A stretch of DNA of 64,000 nt from Engraulis encrasicolus (GCF_034702125.1 NC_085875.1:22642116-22706115); one strand, 5' to 3'. Counted from the first letter of the stretch, positions 45,370 through 56,414 are shown. The notes: generated from the letters alone by a model not told the origin. Numbers and translations are program-made.

Positions 45370-45484
45370 AGAAAAGGAATGGAAGAAGGGGTGCATTGTG
45401 GTTGTCACTTATAGCAGCCCTTCCCACCTACTGACTTACTGTATGTTATCTGGAGACAGAATAACTTCTGATCATCGTTTGAGC

Positions 45485-45943
45485 ATGGCTGTAATTCTCC
45501 TCATGGTTAATGTGATACTCATTTTCTATGGTAAAATTGAAACGGCTATGGCCATTGTTTAAAAAAATATAGCCCTTAGTTGTTAGTTGGATAAATATCT
45601 CTTTTTTTCTTTTTCTTCGTTTTTAACAGATTCCTGTCTTGGAGACAGTGTCAAGCAAGTTCCTTCGACTGCAATTCTAAACCAAGGGGAAAGTGCAACA
45701 CTGACATGCCTGCACACTTACACAAGCTACAGCACTATTCTATGGTACAAGCAATCTCAACGCGGTGGTCAACTTGAGATTTTGGGATACCTCGTGGGAG
45801 ATTCGCCAAACTTGGAAAATGAATTTAAAACATCAGGGAAAATAAGTATTAACGGCAGTGGCATGGCCAACAAATATGGCAACTTGATCCTCAAGGCGCT
45901 TGTGCCAGACGACAGTGCAGAGTATTACTGTGCAGCAAGTGAG
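45485..45943 (+). CDS. TRAV: V38, TCR alpha-type V segment
   Basis: The leader exon 45485-45530 encodes MAVILLMVNVILIFYG. The V exon is 45630-45943. Landmarks are DSVKQVPSTAILNQGESA, LTCLHT, TILWYKQSQRGG, ILGYL and AEYYCAASE. The RSS is CACAGTG at 45944-45950, spacer 22, nonamer ATAAAAACC at 45973-45981. FR3 is slightly long (KISINGSGMANKYGN). Single-member family. Confidence 0.92.
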
Positions 45944-45981
45944 CACAGTGTTCCAACTCAGCTCTTGCTTGAATAAAAACC

Positions 45982-46604
45982 CCTCTCTGCTCTCTCGTCA
46001 CTCACTCTCACACTAAAGCACTGACACTCTCGGCATACAGTACTCAGCTGTACCTAGAGTTGATGTGAGCACAGTATTAGGTGCAGGTAACCATTTTCAT
46101 TCTTTAGAATATATATTATTTAGTTATAGAACTAGTTTTTTTCATTGAATTTCCATCACCATTAATCTCTTTAAAATATATATTTTACAACTGTCTTTAA
46201 TTGTGAAAGTGCTGTGATAGCGATTCTGTCACATGATGTGATTAATGAACCTACAGAACATGTTCATATTGTAACACCAATCTAGCCACACAAACAGCAA
46301 CTGCAGTGTTTCTACTAATGCTGACATTTTATTGGAAGTGTTGTAATGACCCAGCGAAATAGAGCTAAATGGCTCAAAAATAAGAACATATAAAGCTTGC
46401 AAAACTCGCACCTGGATGGCAAGCATGACTATTATCTCTACATAGCATTAAAAAATGAATTCCTTGAATCCAGTGGACACATACTGATGGCAAACTCTTG
46501 ACATGACATTGGGATGTCAAGGGGGTGCTAACAGAGCCCTGTCTCATCATCTCAACTCCTCCCTTTGACTTTCTGTCCCCCAGACACTCGTATGGTTTAA
46601 CAAG
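45982..46604. other. Inter-V spacer, no feature seen
   Basis: AT-rich DNA. A palindrome-like TTGACATGACATTGGGATGTCAA lies near 46498-46520. No gene or transposon end was recognised. Confidence 0.45.
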
Positions 46605-47101
46605 ATGCAGATGCTTTTCCTCCACCTAGCTCTGCACACTATTTGTGTAACAGGTATGAACACTAATCTTACACACTACAGATTCTTTGATTTTGTTTTG
46701 TTCACTCTCTGGTAATTTGCATCACGTAAGCTATTTTCTGTTATATTAAAGCTGTTTTTTGGTGGTGAAAATATTTTCTTTGTCTATTCTCCGCAGCTCT
46801 ATCCAACAATAACCAAGTTCACCAAGCTCCACGTGATCTCTTAGCGAAACCTGGAGTTGATGTGCAGCTGAACTGCAGTCACAGAATCAAGAGCTATGAC
46901 ACAATACTGTGGTACCAGCAGCTTACTATGGGAGACCCAGCACTGACTCTCATTGAATATATACGTTTTGCATTGCCATCAACTGAATCCTCTGGAAAGA
47001 ACTTCAGAGTGAGTGGTGATGGGAGGAAAGAAGCATTCCTCTATGTGGACAGGCTCACCCAGGCGGAGTCAGCAGTCTACTTCTGCGCTGTTAGTTACAC
47101 A
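46605..47101 (+). CDS. TRAV: V39, TCR alpha-type V segment (family I), tandem heptamers
   Basis: The leader exon is 46605-46653 (MQMLFLHLALHTICVTG; a second ATG at 46611 is in frame). The V exon is 46797-47101. Landmarks are NQVHQAPRDLLAKPGVD, LNCSHR, TILWYQQL and TQAESAVYFCAVSY, so the conserved Asp is Glu. The RSS is CACAGTG at 47102-47108, spacer 23, nonamer ACGAAAACC at 47132-47140. A second CACAGTG follows immediately at 47109-47115, only 16 bp from the nonamer. Closest relative in the window is V47. Confidence 0.91.
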
Positions 47102-47202
47102 CACAGTGCACAGTGCAGCTGCTAGTCTCCTACGAAAACCCACTTGACTCAATGGCCCGAATCATGAGACATTAAATCCTCATGCATGCCCAGTTATGTA
47201 GA

Positions 47203-47246
47203 ATAATATAATAGAATAGAACAGAATAGAATAGAATAGAATAGAA
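47203..47246. repeat. (AATAG)n pentanucleotide repeat
   Basis: About nine imperfect AATAG units. Confidence 0.95.
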
Positions 47247-47318
47247 TTAATATATTTCATTATCATCAATGAGAACGATATACGTAATCACATGTAAGCC
47301 TTTAAAGTCAGCAGTGCG

Positions 47319-47466
47319 CAAACATGCTGACGAGGTGACGCAGCAGGCGACCCGGGTTTGATTCCGGCCTGAGGTCCTTTGCCAATCCTTCTGCTTCTCT
47401 CTCTCCCCACTCATTTCCTTTCTCTCTCACACTGTCCTGTCAAAAATAAAGCCATAAAAGCCAAAA
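47319..47466 (+). mobile_element. tRNA-derived SINE
   Basis: The head has GACGCAGCAGGCGACCC and box B GGTTTGATTCC. The body is CT-rich, with a tail of AAAAATAAAGCC and an A-rich end. Confidence 0.65.
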
Positions 47467-47546
47467 GAATCTTACAAATAAAATTATAAATAGATACATT
47501 TTTAAAAAGTTAATGGTGAGGGGAAGGCTCTAGAACTCTGCCAATT

Positions 47547-47717
47547 GTAGGAGCGAGAAAGGATCTGCACACTGCTTGCAAAAGACTTAATTTATTGGGA
47601 GCAACGTTTCGATCACAGATCTTCTTCAGGCATCTTGATCAAGATCTATGATCGAAACGTTGCTCCTAATAAATTAAGTCTTTTGCAAGCAGTGTGCAGA
47701 TCCTTTCTCGCTCCTAC
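47547..47717. repeat. Hairpin-forming inverted repeat, CGAAACG family
   Basis: The left arm starts GTAGGAGCGAGAAAGGATC and the right arm ends GATCCTTTCTCGCTCCTAC. The arms are about 75-80 bp and nearly perfect, with CAACGTTTCGATC and GATCGAAACGTTG inside. Confidence 0.85.
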
Positions 47718-47759
47718 ATGTGACAGTTTTTTGATTTGGCACCTGCTGAAGCTTTTTTG

Positions 47760-48161
47760 CTGGATGTGCGCACTTTCCACTACACTCTAAAACTCTGCCA
47801 AGACATAAACCTATGAAGCGATCAACCTCAAAGGCCGTTAATCCTGCTTATCCCCCGTTTGCAATTATCTACAGTGCATAAATGTAGGGCAATTTTATCT
47901 ATGGCTGTCTGTAAAGTTGTGAAAAGCATGCACACAATTTATTTGACAGTAAATCACATGATTTGTGGTTAAGGAGCCCTGAGACATTATCTAATCTTAA
48001 TAATTAGTTAGTATGTTAGGGAAGCATTTAACTGCCCTTATTGTGTTATCTGTGTTATCGAATGCAAATTGAGCCATAATAATGGTTGTGTGATATCTGT
48101 TGTGGTCTATATGCATGTCTCACATCTGTCTCCACCCCTTTCTTTTTCACTGCGTCAGAAT
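47760..48161. other. Inter-V spacer, no feature seen
   Basis: AT-rich DNA upstream of V40. No gene recognised. Confidence 0.45.
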
Positions 48162-48169
48162 TGACGTCA
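48162..48169 (+). promoter_or_regulatory. Palindromic CRE upstream of V40
   Basis: TGACGTCA, followed by CCAATAAGG, 57 bp before the leader ATG. Confidence 0.5.
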
Positions 48170-48225
48170 AACACTATCCAATAAGGCAGCACCATACAGT
48201 ACATAGCCTCCAGTTTGAAGACAAC

Positions 48226-48751
48226 ATGGTAGCAGTGCTGCATCTCACCATTTTTGCCGTGATTATGTGGAATTTTGGTACTTCAGAATGTTTTAAACTC
48301 CTATTTCGTTTAGCTTATTTCCAGATGTGATTGACTATTCTAGCCAGCTGCTTGGCTCGGTGACAAAGGTGTTGGATTAGAGATATGGAGATTGAGAGAT
48401 TGACTATTCTGACTGATTGACTATTCTGTCTCTGAACTCTTCACAGATTCTGCTTTGGCAACCAATGTGACGCAAAGCCCTCTTGATTTGATTGTGAATC
48501 AAGGGGATCCGGTGAAACTCCAGTGCTTTCACACCATCCAAACTTATAATGTCCTTCTGTGGTATCAGCAAACCCGGACCAGAGGACTGACATTACTGGG
48601 ATATATCTATAGGGGAAACAAAAATCCTGAGACCGGTTTTGGAGAGAAAATTGAATTGGATGGGAGTTCTGGAGTAAACGATAAGGGTTTCGTCACCATC
48701 AAAGATCTGTCTGTAAACGACAGCGCTGTGTATTTTTGTGCAGCAAGTGAA
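48226..48751 (+). CDS. TRAV: V40, TCR alpha-type V segment
   Basis: The leader exon 48226-48277 encodes MVAVLHLTIFAVIMWNFG. The V exon is 48447-48751. Landmarks are TNVTQSPLDLIVNQGDP, LQCFHT, VLLWYQQTRTRG, LLGYI and AVYFCAASE. The RSS is CACAGTG at 48752-48758, spacer 23, nonamer CCAAAAACT at 48782-48790. Single-member family. Confidence 0.92.
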
Positions 48752-48884
48752 CACAGTGCTACACATCCCCTTTTCTCTATACCAAAAACTGATTTCCATC
48801 AGCAGGGGCAGGTGATCATATACCCACTGACTGACACACCTGCTGCTGTAGGCTACATGGGAAGATGGTGCATACTGCCTGGGG

Positions 48885-49062
48885 CAGGGTTGCCAGATGT
48901 GACTGATTATTTCCTGCCCAGAAAATGTTTGAAAACTGCCTGGAGGTACTAAATCCCACCCTATTTGAGCAATTTAAATTCTATTGATTTCAATGGCCAT
49001 GAATCTACAGAAAAATCCACCCAATGCAAAAACCTCAGAAACCGCCCAATCTGGCAACACTG
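48885..49062. mobile_element. MITE with GGTTGCCAGAT ends
   Basis: Inverted ends CAGGGTTGCCAGAT and ATCTGGCAACACTG bound a 178-bp non-coding element. It starts about 95 bp past the V40 nonamer. I could not identify a clear target duplication. Confidence 0.65.
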
Positions 49063-49668
49063 GTCAAGGGTGTATTGTAGATTTGCTCTCAGTTTTGGTG
49101 GAGACAATATCAGTCCATATTTCATAGATTTATTTAACAATGCAACGCAACGATACAATTGTTATTGGGTTACTTTTTAGCTCGCAACAATATTGCTATG
49201 TCTCTGTGGTTCATACATATAGAATACAGGCCTACACACTGGCCTGCTGTAGTTGTGACCTAAGTAACTCAACTGTATGTTTGCAATCTGTAAAATCTTT
49301 ATTATTGCCTTTAAATACCCATAAAGAACTACAAGAAACATAACTACGGAAGAGCAGGAAGATTTAACGATCTCTGGTACTCTATAAGCCAGTCATTTAC
49401 ACTTCCTCATTTTGAAGCACTGTACCAGAGATTCTTTAAGTATAGAGATATGCCAACATAAAAGGTTTCTATGGGCACCTAACATGACCAGGTTCCGGTC
49501 TGCCTAAAGGGGCGTGTCATAATGCTCCTACAATGAATAGAACAGTCCTTAGGTCTGCCTAGGTCTGTCTAAGGGGGAGGCATAATAGAACCAGGAAACA
49601 ATGGGCCAATGGAACCTCTCTCTCTCTACTCTCTCTGACTGTACTGTATATCCTTTCCAAATCACATT
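49063..49668. other. Inter-V spacer, no gene seen
   Basis: Contains GGTCTGCCTAAAGGGG and a variant near 49551-49570 as a short direct repeat. No V relic. Confidence 0.45.
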
Positions 49669-49762
49669 CATGGCAAGATGCTTCCACACACCAACATGAT
49701 AGGCCTACAGTGCCTCATGGCAAGATGCTTCCACACACCAACATGATAGGCCTACAGTGCCT
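49669..49762. repeat. 47-bp perfect tandem duplication over the V41 leader start
   Basis: Copies at 49669-49715 and 49716-49762 are identical. The unit contains the leader ATGs, so the upstream copy adds extra ATGs to the 5' UTR. Confidence 0.95.
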
Positions 49763-50236
49763 CCTCATCCAGCTGATACTTCTCCCATACTGGGTCAAAG
49801 GTATTACAATAAACCACATTGAGAAAAGTACAAATGTTTCTTAAAAATGTTTTCTCATCATAGATCTGATTTTATTTTTTATTATTTATTTTCATTATTT
49901 TGCTTTTCTCAATATTGTGTGCATTTCTTTCAGCAGGACAAAATAATGAAGTTCAGCAGAGTCCACGCCAGCTGTTAGAAATAAAAGGAAGCAATCCAGC
50001 TCTGAAGTGCAAACATCAGAATACAGACTTTAAAATTATTTTGTGGTACAGACAACTTCGTCAAACTACTGCCCTAGATCTCATCGCATATGTGTATTAT
50101 GACTCTAAAACAGTGGAAACTCCATACAAAGCACTTTTCAATGTCACCGGCCATGGTACAAGAAACAGCACACTTCATTTTCTGAAACAAGTACAAGTTG
50201 AAGACAGTGCTGTGTATTTCTGTGCTGCAAGTGAAG
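49743..50236 (+). CDS. TRAV: V41, TCR alpha-type V segment
   Basis: The leader exon is taken as 49743-49800 (MIGLQCLLIQLILLPYWVKG); an in-frame ATG at 49725 would add MLPHTN. The V exon is 49937-50236. The acceptor is a NAGNAG (CAGCAG), so a one-residue variant from 49934 is possible. Landmarks are NEVQQSPRQLLEIKGSN, LKCKHQ, IILWYRQLRQTT, LIAYV and AVYFCAASE. The RSS is CACAGTA at 50237-50243, spacer 22, nonamer ACAATAACC at 50266-50274. Single-member family. Confidence 0.9.
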
Positions 50237-50476
50237 CACAGTACTACAGGTCTCCTCTCTGCCTCACAATAACCCCGAAAAGAGTGTCTCCCACCTGTAC
50301 TGTACCCTTTGTAGAAGTCTGCAATAACAATGATGGCCAGACTGGATACAGAAGCTACATTTCAGTGCCACATATTCTAAATTAGCTGGTTTTAACTGTC
50401 TTAGTTCACGCAATTTGGAATATACCTGCATGGTTATGATTGTGATATACTGGATTGTAGCTTCAGAAGTTCAATA

Positions 50477-50484
50477 TGATGTCA
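50477..50484 (+). promoter_or_regulatory. CRE-like octamer upstream of V42
   Basis: TGATGTCA, 136 bp before the leader ATG. This promoter also has a CTCF-like motif. Confidence 0.4.
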
Positions 50485-50536
50485 TCTACAGCTGTGGACA
50501 GCTATTTAAATATCACTGCTGCAATTCTGTGGCCAT

Positions 50537-50551
50537 CCAGATGGGGGCAGT
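50537..50551 (+). promoter_or_regulatory. CTCF-like motif upstream of V42
   Basis: CCAGATGGGGGCAGT has one mismatch (A6 to T). 69 bp before the leader. Confidence 0.5.
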
Positions 50552-50619
50552 AACTCACCCTACTGTACTTACTGTACACTCTCATCATAGAAAGGGCCAT
50601 TGTACTTCATAGACTCAAC

Positions 50620-51057
50620 ATGGGCAAATTGACCTTCTTCAGCCTTACTGTTTTCTGTCTAATAGGTAAGCAATACCATAAATATCATAGCAGCACCTCG
50701 TATTTCATGTGCACTTTCATTATTTTGACGATGCTTTTTATTCTTTATGCAGGTGCTGCTGTGAGCGGAGAAGTTCAGCAAACACCAAGCCACTTTTTTA
50801 AGAGTGTAGGTAAATCGGTTAAGTTCAACTGCCAGCATGCAGTACCAAACTATAACGTCATTCTCTGGTACCGCCAAGGAGCAGGAAGAGGCCTAACACT
50901 GTTGGGGAATCTTGTGTTGACAAATGGGAACGTGGAGAAGGACTTTAATGGTGAAATCCAGATTCAGGGGGACGCTAATACCAACAAAGCAAACTCACTG
51001 ATCATCAACAGCCTCTCGCCTACTGACAGTGCTGTCTACTTCTGCGCAGCCTATAGG
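50620..51057 (+). CDS. TRAV: V42, TCR alpha-type V segment
   Basis: The leader exon 50620-50665 encodes MGKLTFFSLTVFCLIG. The V exon is 50753-51057. Landmarks are GEVQQTPSHFFKSVGKS, FNCQHA, VILWYRQGAGRG, LLGNL and AVYFCAAYR. The RSS is CACAGTG at 51058-51064, spacer 23, nonamer GCAAAAACT at 51088-51096. The intron is short (87 bp). Confidence 0.92.
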
Positions 51058-51454
51058 CACAGTGCTGCAGGTTGCCAGACATCATGTGCAAAAACTCATT
51101 TTTGTGCTTCCCTCATACATACATGCAGTAAGATCCCCCTAACTATATGCCTGTACAGCTGCAGTGCATATGCAACAAACCAAATGAAATTACATTATGA
51201 AATGAAACTTTTTTCAGAATGACAAGAGTTACATTTTAATCTTCGCAGGGAACATGTTAGAATTAAAAGGACCTTAACTGACTGTAACACCTTATGTTCA
51301 AAGCTCAGCTCTCACTGGCTTCACGTCAGTCTTCAGATGACCACTTGTGTTGTGATTACAGCTGTATAAGAGTAGGCCTACTTCTACTTTATACAAGTAA
51401 TTTTGAGTGTCATTCACAGGGAAGATTCTAGGTCACATTGCCTTATTTAATCCT

Positions 51455-51640
51455 CAGCCTCGACCAGGGGCGCTGCCAGAAATGCTGGGCCCCATGAAAG
51501 ATTCGAATTTTGGGCCCCCTTAAGGGCCCCTCTCAGTGCTTGGGCCCCCTTAAGGGCCCCTATCAGTGCTTGGGCCCTTAGAATCTGTACCACTTCCCCC
51601 CCCCTAGCGGCCCCCATGGCCTCGACACACCTGCATCTAA
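51455..51640. repeat. Interspersed repeat with GGGCCCCTTAAGG tandem units
   Basis: ACCAGGGGCGCTGCCAGA leads into two direct copies of a unit of about 30 bp (GGGCCCCCTTAAGGGCCCCT) at about 51512-51570, then a C-run and a GGCCCCCATGGC end. Similar GGGCCCC blocks occur at 61200-61280 and 62105-62135. Confidence 0.55.
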
Positions 51641-51816
51641 CCACTAGATAACTGTACCGTAACTGTCTCACTCTGTTATAAAATCCCATTGAAACGTATG
51701 ACAACAGCAACGGTTAGGACTTAAACCGTCCAACCAACCCACCAACCCCTCCCCCACTTCCTGATACCTTAGGCCTACTCTTTACATTTGTCCTTCACAG
51801 AATTGATATTGTCAAT

Positions 51817-52280
51817 ATGGCTACAATCACCTTCCTTTTTCTGCTTCATGCGTTTGTTCCTAGAGGTATTTGTGTGGGACAATATCTCTCTAAAACCAAT
51901 CATTTTAAACTGTGACACAGAGTGATACCATTATGTAGGCCTACTGTATATGGTTTTCCCAGGTATTGCTGAGGAGAGTTATCGTGTTCACCAGTTGCCA
52001 AGGACTCTGTGGTGTCTGCCTTCGCAGTGCACAGCCGAAATGAACTGCAGCCACAATATGGACGCCGGCCTCCTACAACCAAATGTACTGGTTTCACCGA
52101 CAGGCAGGGGAAACCATGAGGCGCTTAGTGTTTACATTTGCAGGTGGAAAGCCAGATTACGAGAGTTACATTGATGAGAAGTATGAGGCTGTTAAAGACA
52201 ACAGCGAGAGTGGAGTGTTGCGCATTAAAAACCTGGCACCAGAAGACAGTGGTCTATACGTCTGTGCCGTGAGTACCAGC
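51817..52280 (+). pseudogene. V43, TRBV/TRDV-like V pseudogene
   Basis: The leader exon 51817-51865 (MATITFLFLLHAFVPRG) is intact. The V exon is 51963-52280. FR1 reads YRVHQLPRTLW then MNCSHNMD. One extra base in CDR1 (about 52062-52070) shifts the frame. In the shifted frame the domain resumes as QMYWFHRQAGE, LRIKNLAPEDSG and LYVCAVS. The RSS is CACAGTG at 52281-52287, spacer 23, nonamer ACAAAAATA at 52311-52319. It is related to families D, E and F. A sequencing error at this base is the main alternative. Confidence 0.85.
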
Positions 52281-52319
52281 CACAGTGTCGAAGCCATTTG
52301 GCACTACCTGACAAAAATA

Positions 52320-52999
52320 AGATGCTGTAAACACTCCTACCAGAGGGAGGTGCTCATGATTTTCAATTACAGAAAACTTCATAGCAATGCTATTCAGCTT
52401 CAGTACCAAGAAGGCTGAATTGAAAAATCAGGGGGGCATAAAGTATGGAAACACAAAAAATCCAATGAACTGCAGTGAACTGAAGTCATTTGCTGGGTTA
52501 CAGGACATTTTAAACACACCATCTGGCCCACGCCCACTAGTTGAATATGCTTGCTATACGTAGGTCATACTCACATATGCCATTCAATGCTTTACTCTTC
52601 TTACTATATCACTGTGGCTGCCCCCATTGAGCTTTTGACATACAGTATTGCCACGTACTATATGATGTGCGCATCTATCATCCTTATTATGAGAGGGAAC
52701 TACATAACTGAACATACAGTAGGCCTAATTAAGTTAGTAAATAGTTTAGCACTGCTCACCAATAGTGGACTTCATATGTCTGGAATTGGAACTTACTATG
52801 AACGAGAGTGGAAAATGTGTTGGTGGAACTGGTCCATTAACTGGCCCATTAGCAAAAAAAACCTCACACTAACATCAGTTACTGTATAGTCGGTAAAGTA
52901 TCAGCTTTCTCTCACCTACTTTTTTTTGTCGCTGAAGTGGTGATGTAAATGGGATGAGGTGTTTTGCACCCTGTGGCACTCTGTCTTCTGACTCACACC
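52320..52999. other. Inter-V spacer, no gene seen
   Basis: AT-rich DNA. The last 60 bp before the V44 leader carry TGATGTAA and TGTGGCACT, weak echoes of the CRE-like and CTCF-like elements. Confidence 0.4.
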
Positions 53000-53474
53000 A
53001 TGCTCCCATCTCTCATCACGCTCACCATCATATTGTTCTGGTTTACAGGTTTGAGCAATATTATCTTGTACTGTGTTATCTTACACTGTGCTGGTAGGCT
53101 AAATACAGAGTGAAACTGGTTTGAGGCAAAAAAAAAAAAACCCTTTATTGTTTTACTTTATTGTTTTACAGGACTTCTACTCGGTAAAGATGTCCATCAA
53201 CATCCTGATCACCTTTTGTGCCAGACGGGTGTAAAAGTGAACATAACGTGTAGCCACAATATTCCATCTTATGATACAATCCTCTGGTACCAACAGAAAG
53301 AAGGAGACACAGCTTTGAAACTTATTGGCCGTATGTCCTACACAAAGGACTATATGGAAGACGACTGGGATGCCTCTTTCAAGGTGGTGGGAGATGGTGA
53401 AAAAGAATCAAATCTGATATTGAGCTCAAGTCAAGCTGCGTTCAGTGCTCAGTATTTCTGTGCAGCATATTACA
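53000..53474 (+). CDS. TRAV: V44, TCR alpha-type V segment (family H)
   Basis: The leader exon 53000-53048 encodes MLPSLITLTIILFWFTG. The V exon is 53172-53474. Landmarks are KDVHQHPDHLLCQTGVK (with an extra Cys in FR1), ITCSHN, TILWYQQKEGDTA and SSSQAAFSAQYFCAAYY, without the usual FR3 Asp. The RSS heptamer is CACAGCA at 53475-53481, spacer 22, nonamer GCAAAAACT at 53504-53512. It is the first of three copies of a unit of about 1 kb. Confidence 0.9.
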
Positions 53475-53911
53475 CACAGCATCACAAGTCCTCTGTCGGT
53501 GTGGCAAAAACTCTAGCTTGATAAAGGAAACTCCCACCAGTAAGAGGTGCTCAAGATGTCATGTAAACACTGGGTCTGTTCACTCACATTATTCAATGCT
53601 TTAATATATAGCCTACTTATGAGATCCCTCATTACACTGCTTACATGTCATCAAGTACATTCATCTCCCACATTACAATCTATTGCAACCTACATGCTTG
53701 ACTGAGGGTAGAAACCAATTATGTGTAAGTAACTGTTGTCTATAGAATATTAGGTTTCAATCAACATGCTGTTTGAGTTGATGGAAATGGGAGTAATCAC
53801 TATCACCAGCCACACCTTGTCACTCATGTGTATTATAGCACTAAACCTCATGTTGACAACTGAACTGCTATATGTGACAGAAAGACCATCCATTTTCTCT
53901 CACCACTGAAG

Positions 53912-53919
53912 TGACGTAT
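53912..53919 (+). promoter_or_regulatory. CRE-like octamer upstream of V45
   Basis: TGACGTAT in the context GAAGTGACGTATTGAAGG, 83 bp before the leader ATG. Confidence 0.4.
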
Positions 53920-53994
53920 TGAAGGGCGGAAGAAGTGTTTTTCATCCTGTCTCTCTCTGTGTCTTTATTTTCTGATCTCTCCCACAGCTCAGCC

Positions 53995-54427
53995 ATGCTC
54001 CCATCTCTCATCACATCCACAGCCTTACTGTTCTCCTTTACAGGTTTGAACAATATTATCTTATACTATCCTGAAGAGAATCCGGCGGCCAACAACAACT
54101 GATGATTATTTTGTTGTTTTACAGGACTTCTACTCGGTAAAGATGTCCATCAACATCCTGATCAGCTCTTGTGCCAGACGGGTGTAAAAGTGAACATAAC
54201 GTGTAGCCATAGAATTCCATCTTACAATACAATCCTCTGGTACCAACAGAAAGAAGGAGACACAGCTATGAAACTTATTGGCCGTGTTTACTACAAAACG
54301 GAGTATATGGAAGACGACTGGGACGCCTCTTTCAAGGTGGAGGGAGATGGTGAAAAAGAATCAAATCTATTATTGAGCTCAAGTCAAGCTGCGTTCAGTG
54401 CTCAGTATTTCTGTGCAGCATATTACA
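53995..54427 (+). CDS. TRAV: V45, TCR alpha-type V segment (family H)
   Basis: The leader exon 53995-54043 encodes MLPSLITSTALLFSFTG. The V exon is 54125-54427. Landmarks are KDVHQHPDQLLCQTGVK, ITCSHR, TILWYQQKEGDTA and AQYFCAAYY. The RSS is CACAGCA at 54428-54434, spacer 22, nonamer GCAAAAACT at 54457-54465. CDR2 (VYYKTEYMED) differs most from its sisters. Confidence 0.9.
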
Positions 54428-54917
54428 CACAGCATCACAAGTCCTCTTTCGGTGTGGCAAAAACTCCAGCTTGATAAAAGAAACCCTTGTGGTTTTACGC
54501 TGCTTTGATGATGCGGTTCAAGGCTTTAACACAGCTGTATCATTCTATAATACATTAAACACATACCGTTATAAACACTCCTACCAGTAAGAGGTGCTCA
54601 AGATTTCATGTAAACACTGGGTCTGTTCACTCACGTTATTCAATGCTTTAATCTATTGCCTACTTATGAGATCCCTCATTACACTGTTTAAATGTCATCA
54701 CCCACATTACAATCTACCTACACGCATGACTGAGGTTAGAAAGCAATGGCGTGTAACTGTTCTCTACAATGTTAGGTTTCAATCAACATACTGTTTGAGT
54801 TGGTGGAAATGGGAGTAATCACTGTCACTAGCCACACCTTGTCATTCATGTCATGTTGACAACTGCTATAGGTGACAGAAAGAGCATCCATTTTCTCTCA
54901 CCTTATTTTCAATGAAG

Positions 54918-54925
54918 TGACGTAT
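54918..54925 (+). promoter_or_regulatory. CRE-like octamer upstream of V46
   Basis: TGACGTAT, 83 bp before the leader ATG, the same context as at V45. Confidence 0.4.
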
Positions 54926-55000
54926 TGAAGGGGGGACGAGGTGCATTGCATCTTGTCTCTCTCTGTGCCTTAATTTTCTGATCTCTTATACAGCTCAGTC

Positions 55001-55440
55001 ATGCTCCCATCTCTCATCACATCCACAGCCTTACTGTTCTCGTTTACAGGTTTGAACAATATTATATTATACTGTCCTGAAGAGAAACCTAATGGAGGCC
55101 ATCGGCAACTAACAATTATTTTATTGTTTTACAGGACTTCTACTTGGTAAAGATGTCCATCAACATCCTGATCAGCTCTTGTGCCAGACGGGTGTAAAAG
55201 TGAACATAACGTGTAGCCATAGAATTCCATCTTACGATACAATACTCTGGTACCAACAGACGGAAGGAGACACAGCTATGAAACTTATTGGCCGTATGTC
55301 CTACACAAATGACTATATGGAAGACGACTGGGCAGCCTCTTTCAAGGTGGAGGGAGATGGTGAAAAAGAATCAAATCTGATATTGAGCTCAAGTCAAGCT
55401 GCGTTCAGTGCTCAGTATTTCTGTGCAGCTTATATGTATG
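55001..55440 (+). CDS. TRAV: V46, TCR alpha-type V segment (family H)
   Basis: The leader exon is 55001-55049 and the V exon 55135-55440. Landmarks are KDVHQHPDQLLCQTGVK, ITCSHR, TILWYQQTEGDTA and AQYFCAAYMY. The RSS is CACAGTA at 55441-55447, spacer 22, nonamer ACAAAAACT at 55470-55478. The heptamer and nonamer are both better than in V44 and V45, and the germline CDR3 stub is one codon longer. Confidence 0.91.
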
Positions 55441-55612
55441 CACAGTAGTACAAGTCCTCATGCCGTGTGACAAAAACTCTAGCTGCATAAAGGAAACGCA
55501 TGTGGTCGTATGTTGTTCTGATCACGTTGCGGTTCAAGGTGGTAAACCACAGCTGACTTAATTATGCCTGTTTTATTCTATTTAGCCTACATAGGCTGCA
55601 TTACACACACAA

Positions 55613-55630
55613 CACGCACGCACGCACGCA

Positions 55631-55682
<52 letters not shown>
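55613..55682. repeat. (CA)n microsatellite
   Basis: CACG then pure CA repeats. Confidence 0.97.
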
Positions 55683-55685
<3 letters not shown>

Positions 55686-55889
55686 AGTTTAAGATTATTC
55701 TTTTGCAGTAACACACTAAGACATATGAACAACTGTTTGCATAATCTATTTCAATGTAGGCCTACTTTCAAATCGATTCAAATGATTTCAAGCTGGGAAA
55801 TGTTCCTCTGAGCCTGTAGTATACGTAATGTTTCCTCCTCTTTCTGACAGATCTCTTCCCCTCCCGTGATTAGCAGGCACTCTACTGTC

Positions 55890-56414
55890 ATGCTGTGGCC
55901 TAACAACATGGCTAATGCCCTCTTTATCCTGCTGGCTGTGCTATCCCTTTGGGAGACAGGTTTTTATTTCATATATCTTATTTACAATATAATATAATAT
56001 AATATAATATAATATATAAAATAATATCATAATATACAGTAATTACTGAGTAGGCCCTTATTTACAGATATTTTTTTCTTTTTAAACATACAATTTCAGG
56101 GGGGGTCTCTACAGCATTTGCCAACAACCTCCAGGTTTATCAGGAACCCCGCCATGCTTTCAAGAAAGCCGGCGAGAGCATTCACCTCACCTGCAGTCAT
56201 AAAAATCCCAATTACGAAATATTACTGTGGTATCAGCAGCTGCCTTCAGACACAGCTCTCAATCTGGTCGGATTTGTACGTTTTAAATTGTCAACGATGG
56301 AAATGGCCGGAGAGAACTTTAATATAAGTGGTGACGGGGAGAAGGAGTCTGTGTTGCGTCTAGCCAGGCTCACTCAGGCGCAGTCGGCTGTGTACCTCTG
56401 CGCTGCCAGTGATA
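55890..56414 (+). CDS. TRAV: V47, TCR alpha-type V segment (family I)
   Basis: The leader exon 55890-55959 contains two in-frame ATGs (55890 and 55908). The signal core is NALFILLAVLSLWETG. The V exon is 56100-56414. Landmarks are NLQVYQEPRHAFKKAGES, LTCSHK, ILLWYQQLPSDTA, LVGFV and TQAQSAVYLCAASD, where the FR3 Asp is Gln. The RSS is CACAGTG at 56415-56421, spacer 22, nonamer ACAGAAACT at 56444-56452. It is the last V segment and resembles V39. Confidence 0.9.
55985..56030. repeat. (AATAT)n repeat in the V47 intron
   Basis: AATAT units, imperfect at the 3' end. Confidence 0.93.

Noticed and set aside
46498..46520. Palindrome-like TTGACATGACATTGGGATGTCAA as a regulatory site for V39
   Set aside because: A single occurrence, not repeated at the sister V47; it could be chance.
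52936..52980. CTCF-like motif before V44
   Set aside because: GCACCCTGTGGCACT has mismatches at two core positions, too weak to call.
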